NCBI GenBank assembly: GCA_958510875.1
Contig: OY294068.1
Location: forward strand, 84,848,043 to 84,912,042
DNA: 64,000 nucleotides
Source of the DNA: Endomychus coccineus
Taxonomy: Eukaryota > Arthropoda > Insecta > Coleoptera > Endomychidae
Reading direction: 5' to 3'
Position numbers and translations under genes: made by a program. The notes under the pieces are model-generated. The model did no database searches, was not told the DNA's origin, and saw only the letters and a program-made list of their open reading frames with translations. Positions 47,612 to 58,999 of the stretch are shown here, one piece after another (positions within the stretch are counted from its first letter, which is position 1; each line of letters opens with the position of its first letter).

Positions 47612-48840
47612 ATGGCTCAAAATTTCACTAACACTGAAATGGTTGATATGTTATTGATTTATGGACTTTGTCGTTGCAATGGCCGGAGAAGGGAAAGATA
47701 TCCGCATCGCAGAATTCCAAATCGGCAAACCTTCGCGAAACTGACAAATTTGAATCAAATCGCAGAGAAACTGGACGCAGACGGACAAGAAGGACGTTAG
47801 AGCTCGAAGAAGCGATACTGGAAGCGGTTGAAACTGAACCTGGGATATGCACACTACGTTTGGGACTTCGTATTGGAGCCTCAAAATCATTAATTCATAA
47901 TGTACTGAGAGAAGAACTGTTGTATCCCTATCATATTAAAACAGTTCAAGACTTATTGCCCATGGATCCAGGTCATCGGCTAGATTTCTGTCGGCTCATT
48001 GTCCAAAGACAAAACGCAAACCCCAATTTTTGTAGAAGAATTCTGTTCACGGACGAAGATACTTTCACGAGATGTGGTCTTTTTAACCTTCATAATGAAC
48101 ATTTCTATGCTGATGAAAATCCTCATGAAACGGAAGTTACATATTTTCAGAATCAAACTAAAATCAATGTTCGGGTTGGAATTGTGGATAACTTTATTAT
48201 TGGCCCTACCGTTATACCCGATCGATTTAACGGGGAGAACTACTTGAACTTTTTGGAACAAAGGCTACTTGAACTGTTGGAAGACTTGCCCTTACACATT
48301 CGTCAAACGGAAATTACACATTTTCAGAATCTAACTAAAATCAATGTTTGGGTTGGAATTGTGGATAACTTTATTATTGGTCCTACCGTTATACCCGATC
48401 GATTGAACGGGGAGAACTACTTGAACTTTTTGGAACAAAGGCTACCTGAACTGTTGGAAGACTTGCCCTTACACATTCGTCGTGACCTTTGGTTTATGCA
48501 TGATGGTGCACCTCCTCATCTCACATTAGCTGTGAGGCAACATTTGAATGCGGAATATCCAGATCGCTGGATAGGTAGAGGACACGATGCACCAGTGAAC
48601 TGGCTGGCTCGCTCCCCTGATTTGACGCCCTGCGACTTCTTTCAATGTGGCGCTTTGAAGTCGAAAGTTTATGCAGCTCCAGTAAACACACGGGAGGAAT
48701 TGTTGCAACGAATTAATCATGAAGCGGATTTATTGAAGAATGATCCTGAAGTACTAGCCAGAGTTCAATTCAATTTCTTGAAACGAATTAATTTGTGTAT
48801 TCAGGAAAATGGGCAACATTTCGAACAATTGATGCCTTAG
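47612..48840 (+). pseudogene. mariner-type DDE transposase with frameshift and 59-residue internal duplication
   Basis: It starts MAQNFTNTEMVDMLLIYG. The N-terminal helix-turn-helix frame breaks near 47728 (a small deletion between two AACCTTC-like sites) and continues in another frame as NLRETDKFESNRRETGRRRT. The second HTH ends LLYPYHIKTVQDLL. Catalytic region: RRILFTDEDTF (first Asp), LWFMHDGAPPH (second Asp), and WLARSPDLTPCDFF (third acidic residue, Asp). Between the first and second Asp a 177-bp segment is duplicated in frame. From 47668 to the stop at 48840 the frame is open for 390 codons. The frameshift, and possibly the duplication, should prevent activity. Confidence 0.9.
48131..48484 (+). 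repeat. in-frame 177-bp tandem duplication within the transposase
   Basis: Units 48131-48307 and 48308-48484 encode ...INVRVGIVDNFIIGPTVIP... and ...INVWVGIVDNFIIGPTVIP..., differing at only a few residues. They cover the whole stretch between the first and second catalytic Asp region. Confidence 0.95.
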
Positions 48841-49289
48841 CGATTTCCCAAAAAGTTTTGTTGTTTCTTTTAATTTAGCATTTGTTTTTCCTAAATAATC
48901 ACATCGTTTCCCCATTTCTATTGTTTTTATTATTCGTGTTTTACCGAGATATTAAACATTTCAATGTTAGTGAAATTTTGAGTCATAATTTTATGAAATT
49001 TTTAACGGGAAGCAAAGTAAAAACTGAGAGTTTTGAGAATAAATTCTCCAAATGAAAAAATGACATTAGAAAAGCAAAGGCAACTAAGGTATTTTAATCA
49101 AGTAAAATTAGGCAAAATTGCAGAGACTCGAAAATTAATTTTTTCAAGCTAATCCGTTGATTTTATCAAAATTTTCTAAGAGTAAAAAAAAGTTTTCAAA
49201 TTAGATAAGCTATCCACTTAAGAAATATCGAGTGAATTACATTGACCACAAAAAAGTTCTGGACACTTTTCCCGTTACATCCTCAAGTT

Positions 49290-50082
49290 ACCAAAACTAC
49301 AACTACGAAAATATTTATTTTCAATATTTTTGGTAGGACACTGTTTGATTCAGGCAAAGAATTCACTAACTGAACATATGTTTTTTTAGTCCTACAGTTA
49401 TTAAAGGAAAAAGTGTTACCGTGGAATTGATAACTTCCAAGCGGAGGACTAGGAAAACGTACCACTACATTTGTAGGACTTTGTGGCCATTCAATTATAC
49501 AAATATTTACTGAGCTGCAAACAAAAAATCAGCTGGTTATTAATAATTTTTATGACCTCGTTATTTCGACATATTCGGCATGAAGGACGCTCTAATTCAA
49601 ACCATCGATTTTGTAGGACAATTGTTTTTCCGAGTTTATTATCATATTATCTTAAAATTTCATAAAAACATTCACTATTAGTCAGACAATTTCGACACCC
49701 TACCAAATCTACATGTTCTACACCTGCGCACTTTATTACCTACCTCTTTGAGAATTTGCACAGGGGAAAAATTTGAGCGTCTCGTCAAACCGAACGAACT
49801 CACGAAGATTCAGCCTGTTTATTAATCACTTAAAAAAACAGGCGGTGGCTGCTGGACTAATATGATTTCGGAGATTTATAGTTATAATATAATAGTCGCC
49901 CGTGGAAATAGCTAGCATTATTATGAAAAGTAAACTAATATATTGCAAATGATTAGAAACAGCAACGAAATACGTTAAATTCTATTCTGAGAGAAAAAAA
50001 GTGAAGTAAAGTTTATTGTTCACTAGAAATTGAATTTAGCGTAACAATTCAGGAGTATTCAAGTAAACAGTATGTTATATTG
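49290..50082. other. AT-rich DNA, nothing recognised
   Basis: A short hairpin GCCTGTTT/AAACAGGC near 49816-49843 is the only structure noted. Confidence 0.3.
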
Positions 50083-50184
50083 AATAGAATCAGCCATTAC
50101 GTGATGAGAATCCATTCTCAACTCGAATAAAATAACTATTAAAAGTTCGATTTCCACTAGGTTAATAAATAAATGTGACTATAG
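50083..50184. repeat. dispersed repeat B, copy 1
   Basis: AATAGAATCAGCCATTACG through AATAAATAAATGTGACTATAG matches 51792-51892 in direct orientation with scattered differences. Confidence 0.75.
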
Positions 50185-50869
50185 AATCTTTAAACAAATA
50201 ATACAAATTGTAATATTTGTTTGAAAAATGTTATATAATACAACTCAAACAAATAATTGCTGAATTAATATTTATATAAGGCAAGCTTGTGCGTAAATAT
50301 TATTGCTTCAATAGAATTACTTGGAAGGTATACAATTTTCGAACGTAACATATTGATCCTAGTATATACATACTATCAACATGCCTGCAAATAAAAATAT
50401 GTTGATAAAGAAATAATAGAAGATTGTGAAACAGTGAATATGAAAATTACTCAAATAAATGAAACCATTCTCATCTTAATAGAATTATGATTGTAGATAT
50501 CGTGGAATATTAAGATTAATCGTTTGTTTATAAGAAAGAAGGAATGGGTAATGTTTTTCATAGTTTTTGTTTTTTTTTTAGTTTCAATTTTTCTTGTTGA
50601 AGTTCATTATAAATTTCAGTCCAAGATAATTATGGAGAGTTTGGTTAAGTAAATGCCATATTTGGTATGATTGATTTGTACCAAATAGTTGTGGTTTCTG
50701 AAAATTATCTTCAGAATAAGATTTTGTGTTCTATCACTAGGTACCTTATTTACTTGATTTGAAGGTAAAAGATAGTGTTTTCGCGAAGAGGGAATGTAGT
50801 GCAGAGCCCACCGACTTCGGCTGGTAACATACATGGTGACATTAAGACAAGTGCATTTTGAAAATATTA
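50185..50869. other. AT-rich DNA, nothing recognised
   Basis: A minus-strand frame 50873-50616 reads like a degraded retroelement segment (SRSRWALHYIPSSRKHYLL), not assignable. Confidence 0.25.
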
Positions 50870-51300
50870 CCATGTACCTACAAACAACATGGCTATCTTC
50901 CTCAATTCATTGCGAAAGCTTTGAAAATGGAGCTCAGGTGGATTCGATTTATACCGACTTCTCATAGGCGTGTTACTTTAATAGCAGAACGTGATGAAGT
51001 ACGTGTGAACGGTTTTTACTCTGATGGAAATAAAGTAGATTCTGGTGTTCATCATGGTTCACATTTGGTACCACTTTCGTTCAATTTATACATTAATGAT
51101 ATGAAAATATAAATATTCACTGCGCATTTGTAATGTTTGCGGATGATTTGAAAATGTTCAATGTTATAAGTAGGTAGTATAGGTGATTTAATATTTCCTC
51201 AAGGTAATTTAAATAATTTATGTCTCTGTTGTAAGGAGGATAGAATGGTATCAAACGCTGAGAAATGTCAAGTAATGAAATTTTGAGAATCTTCCAACAC
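50870..51300 (+). pseudogene. LINE reverse transcriptase fragment
   Basis: YLPQFIAKALKMELRWI, then GVHHGSHLVPLSFNLYINDM (motif B, normally VPQGSxLGPLLFxLYINDM). Then, shifted, a degraded ADD region near 51135 and NAEKCQVMKF (~51255). The stop-ridden remainder is not readable. Jockey/CR1-type by motif. Confidence 0.65.
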
Positions 51301-51791
51301 CACAATATGATTATGACATAATTTGCAAATCCTTAAATTAGAGGGATAAGGTGCTGGACCTAAGTATTCTTCTTGATTCAAAATTTTCTTCTACATTACA
51401 GTTTGTTGTCGTAAGAAAGACGTAGAAATGTCAATGAATTGAAACTAGCCTTTAAGATTCTGTCTGGGTCAATTAATTGTGTCGATCTTTTCTATCAATT
51501 ATCTTTCTTTATTTCTCCCCGGCGTAGTTGAGTGGCGATAATTATATTTTCCATCTGTCAATCTGCATAGATAAATCGTCTAATCGACGAGAGAATCTGA
51601 TTTATAAATTGGAATACTCAGGCACTGTGGATTCAAGCGATTATCTAACCAATTTTCACGTTTGCAATGAAATAAATATAGATTAGTAATCTAGAATGAC
51701 ATACGTTTTATGCATATAAATTTATGTAAGGTCCTAATTTGTTATTGTTGTTAACAAGAGTTTGATTTTATTTGAAAAATTGAGAAAATAT
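51301..51791. other. decayed LINE 3' end and AT-rich DNA
   Basis: A stretch near 51400-51480 still reads like RT thumb remnants. Beyond that nothing is recognised. Confidence 0.3.
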
Positions 51792-51892
51792 AATAGAATC
51801 AGCCATTACGTTATGAAAATCTATTCTCAACTTTAATAGAATAATTATCAAAAGTTTCATTTCGCTAATTCAATAAATAAGTCTGACCATAG
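51792..51892. repeat. dispersed repeat B, copy 2
   Basis: This is the direct copy of 50083-50184. It lies immediately upstream of a PLE RT fragment and may be part of that element. Confidence 0.75.
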
Positions 51893-51899
51893 TTCCAAG

Positions 51900-52290
51900 T
51901 TTGTATGAAGAATTTCACAAAATATGTTGGTATAGATACATTGATGACATCATAACATGTTTCATAGAAACTCGTAGATAATTGAATACATTCTTTGAAT
52001 TCATAACTACAATTCTTACAAATATTAAATTAACAACTGAAATGGAGACAGAAAACTCCATTATCATTTTGGATCTGAACGAAAAGAAAATTAATGACAA
52101 TTCTGATGTTTCAATATTTCGTGGGTCCACCTATTACTGACCTGATAATTCACATAAAATAGCAGCTTCAAGATATACCTACATGTGTCAGACAGGAAGG
52201 ACTATCGGAAAACCGATCAAAAACCATCATCAACGATAAATCTGATCCAACCTTTGCAGAACATTTAATTGTAAAAGTTCTTTATACTGA
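51900..52290 (+). pseudogene. Penelope-like RT fragment
   Basis: YEEFHKICWYRYIDDIITCF carries the YxDD motif (YIDD). After a stop come LTNIKLTTEMETENSIIILD and SIFRGSTYY, the conserved FLD...FRKPTYTD region of PLE RTs, and HKIAASRYTYM. It is short and has several stops. A PLE end-like motif lies 2.6 kb downstream (54878), but the link is not proven. Confidence 0.75.
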
Positions 52291-54870
52291 GCTAAAACGT
52301 TCCTTCTAGTGAGAAGGTGTTGTCTAAGCGGTTTTTTAGCTTGTTCTTACATATACAAACAAGTTGTATTGCGAATGTAGAAAACATATTATACAATTTA
52401 TTGATTATTGAAGGATGATAAGTGAAACTTTTAAATTCTATTGTAATATTTGAAGGTAATGACTAATTTGGTTACTTTGTTGCGTTCCAATTTCCTTATT
52501 TATGTAAAAACTGAATTATTAGTCGAAGATTTGTCGTGAACTTTCTCCAACGCTATCTGCTGAAGTTTCTCAACTTCGTTGTTATAATTTTGGTGACTAT
52601 TAAATGGAACTATTTTATATAGTTAACTTCCGAATACTTATATTATTTCTCTTGTCTTTAATTGACATCGAATTTGTCAAGTTAATAGTTAGAATGTTTC
52701 ATATCGTTCTTCAAGGCTTGTTTAACCTAACAATGATCCGCGTGGTTACCTAATATTCCGTATCACTCTCTTTCGACTTTCTTCATGATGAATTTGTGAT
52801 GGATATACCTCTATAGGCTGGTGTTGGAGAGATAACGGAATAATTATTGATTTGAGTGAACTTAAATGAAGCCAAAATTCATTTACTGCTTTATGTATGT
52901 GAACCTTCTGATATTGCTTGAACAGATTATTCATTTAGAAACTGCGATAACGATTTCAGTCTTCTATAATATTCCGTAAACTATAATCTAATTGTTCTCT
53001 TGCAGATTTCTAATTTAATTCACTCATTCTCTTCAGGACTACTATTTTTTCTTACATAATTTATAGTATAAATCGTCCTAACTTCAATAAGTAAACTATT
53101 ATCCAGAAATTCTCTTCCAGATTTCAATATTGTATTTCACTAGTTCTCTTCAAGACTTTGTTGAATAATTTTGAATATACAACATAATCAGTTGTGGGAT
53201 TATATTAATTATTCCTGCTGATTTAATTATTTGTCCCTCGAACTTGTGCCCAAGGTATTGCTCGTATTGTTTATATTTCAGAGTTTGAACGATCGAGACG
53301 TCTTCATCCTTTTTCTCGTGCCGTATTACAGAGGGTAATTCCTGACAGAGCACTTCCTTCAAGTTCATCCAAGTTTAAAGGACTGTAAGATTTTTGTTTA
53401 GTTGGAATAACAGAATTGCCATGATCAGTTGTCTAGGATCTCTACCCAGAATTGTTCTCATGTACCAATTAATTCCTTAAACTTGAACCTTCGGTTCAAA
53501 AATTAATTTTCTTCATAAAATCAATAATTTCGATTTAATTAATCAAATTATTTGGGATTATAGTTTGTTTCAATTTCAATTCTTCTAAATATTGATCTTT
53601 GTTAATTAATTTATAAGATAAGTATGTTATCAATCAAATTATAATTCCCTAGATAATTGAAACCAAATTATTAAGTTGAAACTTATCTCTATTTCTCTGA
53701 TATATAATCATCAACACTTATCTACCTCGTAGCTCTTGATTGAGGATTCTATCTTTTTTTTCTGGTTAAAGCAGTTGATGATCTGGGTAACTCGATCAAT
53801 CAATAATCTAAGGACACATATCACTATGAGCCTTGAGTGTAGAATATCCTGGTAAGCTAGTTAGGATCATTAGACACAAAAGGTTTTCTCAAAACCTTAC
53901 AAGTTGCCATGTGTTTCTATATCATCGCCAGCTCGAAACTATCGAAGTCTGCTTCTGTAAGTTCCAATTGACCATTGTCAACCAGAATATTGATTTACTT
54001 TTTCCATTGTGTTCGCTACAATCATTTCTTGTTCATTTTTATATAGCCCTACCAATTTCTTCATTCAATTCGGAAAAAGTGGAGTGATTGCTCACGAAGC
54101 TATTTTTTTTCTACACAAAATAGTAGCCTGTAGGATATTGTATACCAACTTTGATTCGATTCGCTCAGTAGAACGAATAAGGTTAATAGGAAAAACAAAT
54201 TGACAATAACCTTTTTTGAAACATATCTCAAAAACAAAAGAAATATGACATGAGTAACTTCTTAGGTTTTCTGAGATTCCTTATTATGTGATACTATATT
54301 TTGTCCTTTTTTCAATGCCGCCCTTATTATATGCATATAAATAGCAAGATAATTACAGTGAACAATTAAATAAATAGTTAACAGTGAGAAATACGCAATG
54401 CCGAATCTTCTTGGATGTGCAGATTCAATGTAATTATGTAATATTGTTATTTGATTCACAACATTATGTTTAATCCATGTGAAATATGTTAATTGATGAC
54501 TAACACTATATTATGGAGGTGTAGCAGTAGCTGCTCACATTCATCCTTGCTCTGTGGGTTATTTGTCATACAGTCTGCAGTTTGTTATCGTATAGATAAA
54601 TAAGTTTTACAATGGTTGGAATTCCATTCTGGAGAAGTTTTCAAAGTTGGTTCATCTTTTAATAAATTTCCTATTTGGTTTCCGCAGAGATCTCTATGCA
54701 TAATGATGGGCTTAGTACATTTATCCGCGTTGAAAATTGATATTTGAGGGTTTCGATTACTAGAAATAGATTGATATTTAGTGGCTTCTTGATACATATT
54801 CATTTACTTGAAGATTAATGTGTTACAATTTCGATTATTCGTGTTTTGTTTCGGCGTGGTGGGCTTTTTT
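52291..54870. other. AT-rich DNA without genes; imperfect ~110-bp direct repeat at 52998-53190
   Basis: Two neighbouring stretches (from GTTCTCTTGCAGATTTCTAA near 52994 and from ATTCTCTTCCAGATTTCAAT near 53109) resemble each other through TTCTCTTCARGACT. A minus-strand frame at 54803-54585 has no family. Otherwise featureless. Confidence 0.35.
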
Positions 54871-54877
54871 GATTGAT

Positions 54878-54917
54878 ATGCCTTCTGTTGATGGTCGTGA
54901 GACCGAAACGTAGGTAT
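54878..54917 (+). ncRNA. hammerhead-ribozyme-like motif (second PLE-type family)
   Basis: AUGCC (54878-54882), CUGUUGA (54885-54891, one core base differs from CUGANGA), U, stem GGUC/GACC with loop GUGA (54893-54904), GAAA (54905-54908), CGUA, then GGUAU (54913-54917), which pairs with AUGCC. The layout equals that of the PLE ends at 1630 and 58944, including the extra U before stem II. The core mutation makes activity doubtful. Confidence 0.4.
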
Positions 54918-55559
54918 CGACGAAAATAGTGAACATATGTGTTGGTGTGACCCATTTCCCCAGAATTTATATACAAAAGTTCAGTCGTACAATCAATAAT
55001 ATATCATTATTTTATGAAATTGTGTATCAAACGAAAAATATTCATGAATTCGGCAACATGGTAAATCATTGAATTCACAACTCTTGATGCGGAATTCAAT
55101 GTTCATGCAGTTGCAAGAACCAATTCATGTACCCAATAGAATTCCATCTATTCCTCACGTTGAGTTTTCATTATGAGTGGTTAATGAACTGTTCACATGT
55201 AATGACATTTTCATATAATATTATTCATTTTTTTATCATGCGGAGCTTCACCTCCTTGGATGCAGTATTTCTAATTGTTCTTTGCAATTAGTATAGTTTC
55301 CATTCAAGCTATGCCTTAAGTTCAAAAATATGTTACATTGCGTGTCTAACACATTTCTAATATTTCATTCTTATATTCGTCAATTCTCCTCCATGTCATG
55401 GAATGGAAACAGGTTCTTCTATAATGAAACCGATTGAAATTTATTCCACTTCTGGCAAATCTGAAAATAATGGTGAAGCGGTAATTCGAAGATAGATTGC
55501 TGAATATTTTGAACAGCGTGTATCTTGCCAATCAACAATATTCTTGAATTAGAGATGAT
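54918..55559. other. AT-rich DNA, nothing recognised
   Basis: No coding or repeat structure was seen. The satellite begins at 55560. Confidence 0.3.
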
Positions 55560-56560
55560 GTGCTGAAATATGAAATGCAACATAAATTGTGAGAATTCTG
55601 TTGAATGATATTAGCAGTTTCTAGTATACAAAAAAATCGTATTATTACTTCTGTAAGAATAGTCCGCTACATAGAGCATTTCACTAACAATCGTCGCGAT
55701 GGATTCGGATTTTGGTGAAACTTGGTGTGTAGGCTTATGAAAAACCGTTAAAAGTGTCAAAATGAAAAAAATAATGGTGCTTTTGTGGTTTTGCGATTCC
55801 AGCACGGGATATGAAATTCAACTCATATTGTGAGAATTTTGTTGAATGATATTAGCAGTAACTAGTATAATACAAGAAAATCATATTATCATCTATGTTA
55901 GAATAGTCCAGTAAATAGATCATTTCATTGAGCAATCGTCGCGATGGATTCTGATTTTGGTGGAACTTGATGAGTACGTTCGAGAAAAAATCGTCAATAG
56001 TTTCAAATTGGAAAAAAAGTGATGTTCTTGTGCTTTTGCGATTTCAGCACGGAATATGAAATTGAACTCAAATTGTGAGGATTCCGTTGAATGATATTAG
56101 CTATTTCTAGTATTCAAGAAAATCATATTATCACTTATGGAAGAATAGTCCAGTGAATAGAGCATTTCACTTAACAATTGTCCCGATGGATCCGGATTTT
56201 GGTGAAACTCGGTGAGTGGGTTCATACAAAAATCGTCAAAAGTGTCAATACGAGAAAATAATGGTGTTCATGTGTCAAAATGAAAAAATAGTGGTGTTTT
56301 TGTGCTTTTGCAATTCCAGCACGGAATATGAAATTCAACTTAGATCGTGAGGATTCAGTATAATAATATTTGCAGTTTCTAGTACACAAGAAAATTATAT
56401 TATTTCTTATGCAACAGTAGTCCAGTAAATATGAAGCATTTCCACTACCAATAGTCGGAATGGATTCTAATTTTGATGAAACTTGGTGAGTTCATGAAAA
56501 ACCCTAACAAGATTCAAAATGAAAACATGATTGTATTTTTGGTCTTTTGCGATCATAATG
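55560..56560. repeat. satellite-like tandem repeat, ~245-bp monomer, four copies
   Basis: Units start at about 55560, 55801, 56046 and 56318, each with AGCACGGRATATGAAATTSAAC at its start (first unit diverged), GATATTAGCAGT-like and ATGGATTCNGATTTTGGTG blocks. The third unit is longer (272 bp) through a local ~27-bp duplication around GTGTCAAAATG. Copies differ at many sites, so the array is old. Confidence 0.85.
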
Positions 56561-56990
56561 AATTTATTTTTACAATTGTGATGTTTCGAAAAAAATACTT
56601 CCATACCAAGTTGCAGACCTTTGAAAAAAAAGATGTTAAAAATGGAAAATAGGGAATTTTTAGAGAATGAAAATTTTTTATCCAAGTTTTTCCTAAAAAT
56701 TTATATTTTCCGTAAAGTTTAACGTTTTCTCTGAAGGAAAAATGAATTGTGACAACATTTTTTGAACAATCCAAAAACCTGATACTTCAACACTATATAT
56801 TTTACAAGAATGGAGTAATTTCTTTTCAATGTGTCGGGATTTTGTGTCCGTCATTTCGAATTGAGAAATTTCATTTCAATTGGATTGATAGAACGCACGT
56901 TATCTGAATTTTACCCATTTGAAGAAATGCCGGTGTGACCCGATTTCAAATTGTCCCGGAAAAATTTGCATTTCGGGAAAAATAATAGTC
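56561..56990. other. AT-rich DNA, nothing recognised
   Basis: Low-complexity A/T-rich sequence; it may be a foldback arm or satellite flank. Confidence 0.3.
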
Positions 56991-56994
56991 AATG

Positions 56995-57965
56995 ACTTTT
57001 TTTATTTGGTTCTTATTTATACGGTTTGGAAGTCCATTGAAATACATGGGGAATCTCTAGTTGTAGCATCGGATACCTCCAAAGCATTTGACAGAGTCTG
57101 GTACCAGAGCCTTCTTGGGAAACTTTCGACATATGGTCACTCACTATCGATTTTCCTCTTGGATGGATAACTCCATGTGGTGGTTGATGGAGTATCTTTC
57201 GATACATTGGCTATCAATTCTGGTGTTACACAGGGACTTGTCTTAGAACCAATTCTGTTTATGCTCCATATAAACGATCTGCTGGAAATGACCACCTGTC
57301 CTGCTCACAGCATAGTAGATGATGGTACAATCAATACCGCTTCCTCATCTAGAGCCTCTATACCATCCAATGAAGCCAGAAGAGCGAGACAGAAACAAAG
57401 ATTTTGAAATGGGGATCTGATAATCTAGTAGAGTTTAAAGCAGCCAAAACTCAAACTGGTGTCTTCTCCAGGAAGGCGAATCCCCCTATCCCTGATATGA
57501 TGATATCAGGTACAATTATTTCTATAAAATCTTCCATATCCTTGCTCAGGATCAACACAAACAACACCCTCTCATGGGGGGGTCACGTGAGGTCCATTGC
57601 AAAACTGCTTTCCAAAAACTTGGTCGTTGAAATTTGGCTTCCAATTATACACTGAGGTTCTTGGATCTCATCCAGAAGCGATCTGTTCGCCTTATTGATG
57701 ATTATTAATTGACCTCTCTAGAACATCGTAGGGAGGTAGGAGATCTCTCCCTTTCCTATAGATATTTCCATGATCCGAGTTCATCAGAAATCTTTTCAAG
57801 ACGAGCTCAAGCTCGAGACATGCCAAACTTCTCCCTACCAGACTTCATTGTTCTATCAAACAACCAAGATGTGAAATTCTTTACCTAGTGAGATATTTCT
57901 CCATATGACCTCCAAGCTTTCGAGAAGAAATTGATATGATATTGTTCTGCAGATTGGCATGGATT
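56995..57965 (+). pseudogene. LINE reverse transcriptase and C-terminal tail fragment (Jockey/CR1 type)
   Basis: VVASDTSKAFDRVWYQSLL (motif A), NSGVTQGLVLEPILFMLHIN (motif B), SIVDDGTIN (motif C, normally ADD, damaged) and FSRKANPPIPDMMIS in following frames. Then LGSHPEAICSPY, a decayed HRREVGDLSL and a decayed SxPRCEILYL tail (~57660-57900), characteristic of the end of this LINE type. Several frameshifts. Both ends are truncated. Confidence 0.8.
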
Positions 57966-58600
57966 CCAGATTCGGTTTCGATAATGGGGATGGACTCTTA
58001 AGTAACTGGACCACATATTTCAAAAATATTATGCCATCCCTCTACAATTGTGATCACGTGAAGGATCAATACACTGAGGGACTAATCGAATATGTGATGA
58101 TAAAAGAAAACCACTGTAGTGAAGATGATAATTTTCCACATTGAATTTGGAAACCGATGAAATATTTAAATGACTTTGCAGATAGTTGTGATGCTTCAAT
58201 TTTCTATTGTCTTCACGGATATTCGGTTCTCACAAATGAAGTAGTTAAAAAAGATGCCACAAGAAAAGAACCGTCGTGAATTTCACAAAAAAAGATTCTC
58301 AGGAATCATTTTTATTCTTAGCAAATACTCATCAAGAGTTGGAAGAGCACATTTCATTCCTGAAACAGAGAAAATAATCAATCCAGTCATTTATCATCTG
58401 CATTGGTGAAGACATACTGTCACTGATATACTAAGTGTCTATTTCGACGACATAAAGTTTTAGTTTAATAGCTTTCTGAGAGCTGTTGACATTTTTTTTT
58501 GAACTTTATACGTTTTTGATTTAGATTTCTCGAATGAATCCATTATGTTTTGGAATTTTATACACATATTTTTTTTACAATATGAACTCTGGAGTGACAA
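57966..58600. other. AT-rich DNA, nothing recognised
   Basis: An open frame at 57959-58144 continues from the LINE tail but has no domain. Nothing else was seen. Confidence 0.3.
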
Positions 58601-58666
58601 AAAGCGACATCTCTGACCACGAGGCACAACATGAAAGCGACACCTCTGTACACGAAGCACAACCTT
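58601..58666. repeat. 33-bp tandem repeat, two copies
   Basis: Two units starting AAAGCGACAYCTCTG at 58601 and 58634, with few differences. A multiple of three, but no real gene is seen across it. Confidence 0.8.
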
Positions 58667-58943
58667 CTATAAATTTACTACGATTATCGTAGAGTGCAAA
58701 TGTGAGGAATACAACAGATACTATAGAATCGAGGATACGTAAAATTATTTTCACTATTTTGCCTTCCTAGTATACTTCCGCATTAAGATTTCTCTATCTC
58801 AATATTAACTCCACCTCATTATCCAATTTCAATTATACTATTCTAACAATGTATTACCCCAACCAGAACCCTACTTGTTACCTGTGTCTTATATTGTACC
58901 ATACAAAGCCAAGGTTATTCATATTTTCATAGATTAGTATCGT

Positions 58944-58980
58944 TTGAAGATGACACGCTAGTATCGAAACTATAATCACG
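58944..58980 (+). ncRNA. hammerhead-ribozyme-like motif (third PLE family, degenerate)
   Basis: UUGAAGA (58944-58950, C changed to U at the first core base), U, stem GACAC/GUAUC with loop GCUA (one mismatch), GAAA (58966-58969), C, then UAUAAUC pairing in part with GAUUA upstream (58931). It sits just before the PLE coding region that starts at 59000, the expected place of a PLE terminal repeat. Confidence 0.35.
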
Positions 58981-58999
58981 ACTTATTTCTACAATATGT

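Larger units (their letters stand above)
47308..49289 (+). mobile_element. mariner-superfamily transposon with 329-bp terminal inverted repeats
   Basis: The left repeat 47308-47636 (AACTTGAGGATGTAACGGG...) and the right repeat 48961-49289 are equal in length and highly similar in inverse. The left repeat contains the start codon of the transposase, so the N-terminal codons are mirrored in the right repeat. No clean TA duplication is visible at the chosen ends. The element is structurally complete. Confidence 0.9.

Noticed and set aside
54585..54803. Minus-strand frame as a PLE coding part near the hammerhead-like motif
   Set aside because: No RT or GIY-YIG residue pattern could be recognised.
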